A stretch of 64,000 nt of DNA, from the NCBI RefSeq assembly GCF_019357415.1, contig NZ_CP048410.1, positions 3,560,501 to 3,624,500 of the forward strand. Direction: 5' to 3'. Below are positions 63,884-64,000 of the stretch, one piece after another. The stretch comes from Gramella sp. MT6 (GTDB lineage Bacteria; Bacteroidota; Bacteroidia; Flavobacteriales; Flavobacteriaceae). Position 1 is the stretch's first letter; every line of letters starts with the position of its first letter. The translations under genes and the position numbers were made by a program. The notes beneath the pieces are model-generated. The model made no database searches and was not told the DNA's origin. It saw only the letters and a list, made by a program, of their open reading frames with translations.

Positions 63884-64000
63884 ATGAATATCGCTCTTTT
63901 AGGTTACGGAAGAATGGGAAAGACCATCGAGGAGATTGCTGAAAACCGTGGCCATAAAATCGTATTAAAGATCAGTGATGATATAGAAAATCACGATCTA
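63884..64000 (+). CDS. dapB: 4-hydroxy-tetrahydrodipicolinate reductase (partial, 5' end)
   Basis: The ATG at 63884 opens a frame running off the window: MNIALLGYGRMGKTIEEIA is the typical NAD(P)-binding N-terminus of DapB. Only about 39 codons are present. The enzyme reduces a lysine/diaminopimelate precursor. Its position right after DUF5683 matches the usual Bacteroidota order. Confidence 0.8.
   Translation, partial: MNIALLGYGRMGKTIEEIAENRGHKIVLKISDDIENHDL

Noticed and set aside
61500..64000. parS site near parAB
   Set aside because: I saw no TGTTNCACGTGNAACA-type palindrome; the sites may lie outside this window.

Overview
The window is about 64 kb of a chromosome from a marine-type Bacteroidota, most likely Flavobacteriaceae and reminiscent of Gramella/Christiangramia. 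The evidence is low GC, SusC/SusD proteins, a hybrid two-component system with AraC output, a YaiO-family barrel, and the mutA-mutB and parA-parB-DUF5683-dapB gene orders. The genus is inferred by eye, not from a search.

Layout. (1) 0-10 kb: assorted genes, including a ferredoxin-cyclase-globin fusion (484-1869), a frameshifted bestrophin-like channel, two acetyltransferases, and an ATP-cone/nuclease gene overlapping a beta-CASP metallo-beta-lactamase gene. (2) 10-25 kb: a stress cluster with Hsp20, DUF302, persulfide dioxygenase-rhodanese, Asp/Glu racemase, an FAD dehydrogenase pair, FtsH, an FMN protein, PRPP synthetase, an AMP/thymidine phosphorylase and a receiver-Crp/Fnr regulator. Eight copies of the dyad TGAYNNNNATCA lie in the intergenic regions here, mostly 50-115 bp upstream of these genes, so I read the cluster as one Crp/Fnr-type regulon. 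(3) 25-30 kb: the 3' end of a GH10 xylanase gene abuts a TerB-like gene, next to an HTCS regulator; this looks like the scar of a lost xylan-utilisation locus. (4) 30-36.5 kb: tRNA-Pro(GGG), an aldo-keto reductase, a peptidase-like hydrolase, and a YaiO / family 2 glycosyltransferase / HEAT / degenerate receiver module, probably for an exopolysaccharide.

(5) 36.9-45.6 kb: an integrated element in the 3' end of tRNA-Pro(TGG), bounded by a 16-bp direct repeat. It carries an integrase, an exported Fe/Mn superoxide dismutase, a chromate transporter, a two-component system, a PepSY-like protein and a structured noncoding stretch. Both chrA and the sensor kinase have homopolymer frameshifts. (6) 45.8-64 kb: a PQQ-type sugar dehydrogenase with cytochrome c, udk, an orphan susCD pair, a methyltransferase, an FtsB/DivIC-like protein, methylmalonyl-CoA mutase (two subunits), a DECR-like reductase, an M16 protease, and parA-parB-DUF5683 followed by dapB cut off by the window end.

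The most interesting items are the candidate Crp/Fnr regulon with its receiver-Crp regulator and the AMP phosphorylase/PRPP synthetase pair, the ferredoxin-cyclase-globin sensor, and the tRNA-Pro island with its structured RNA candidate. Homology calls are made from motif recognition without database searches.
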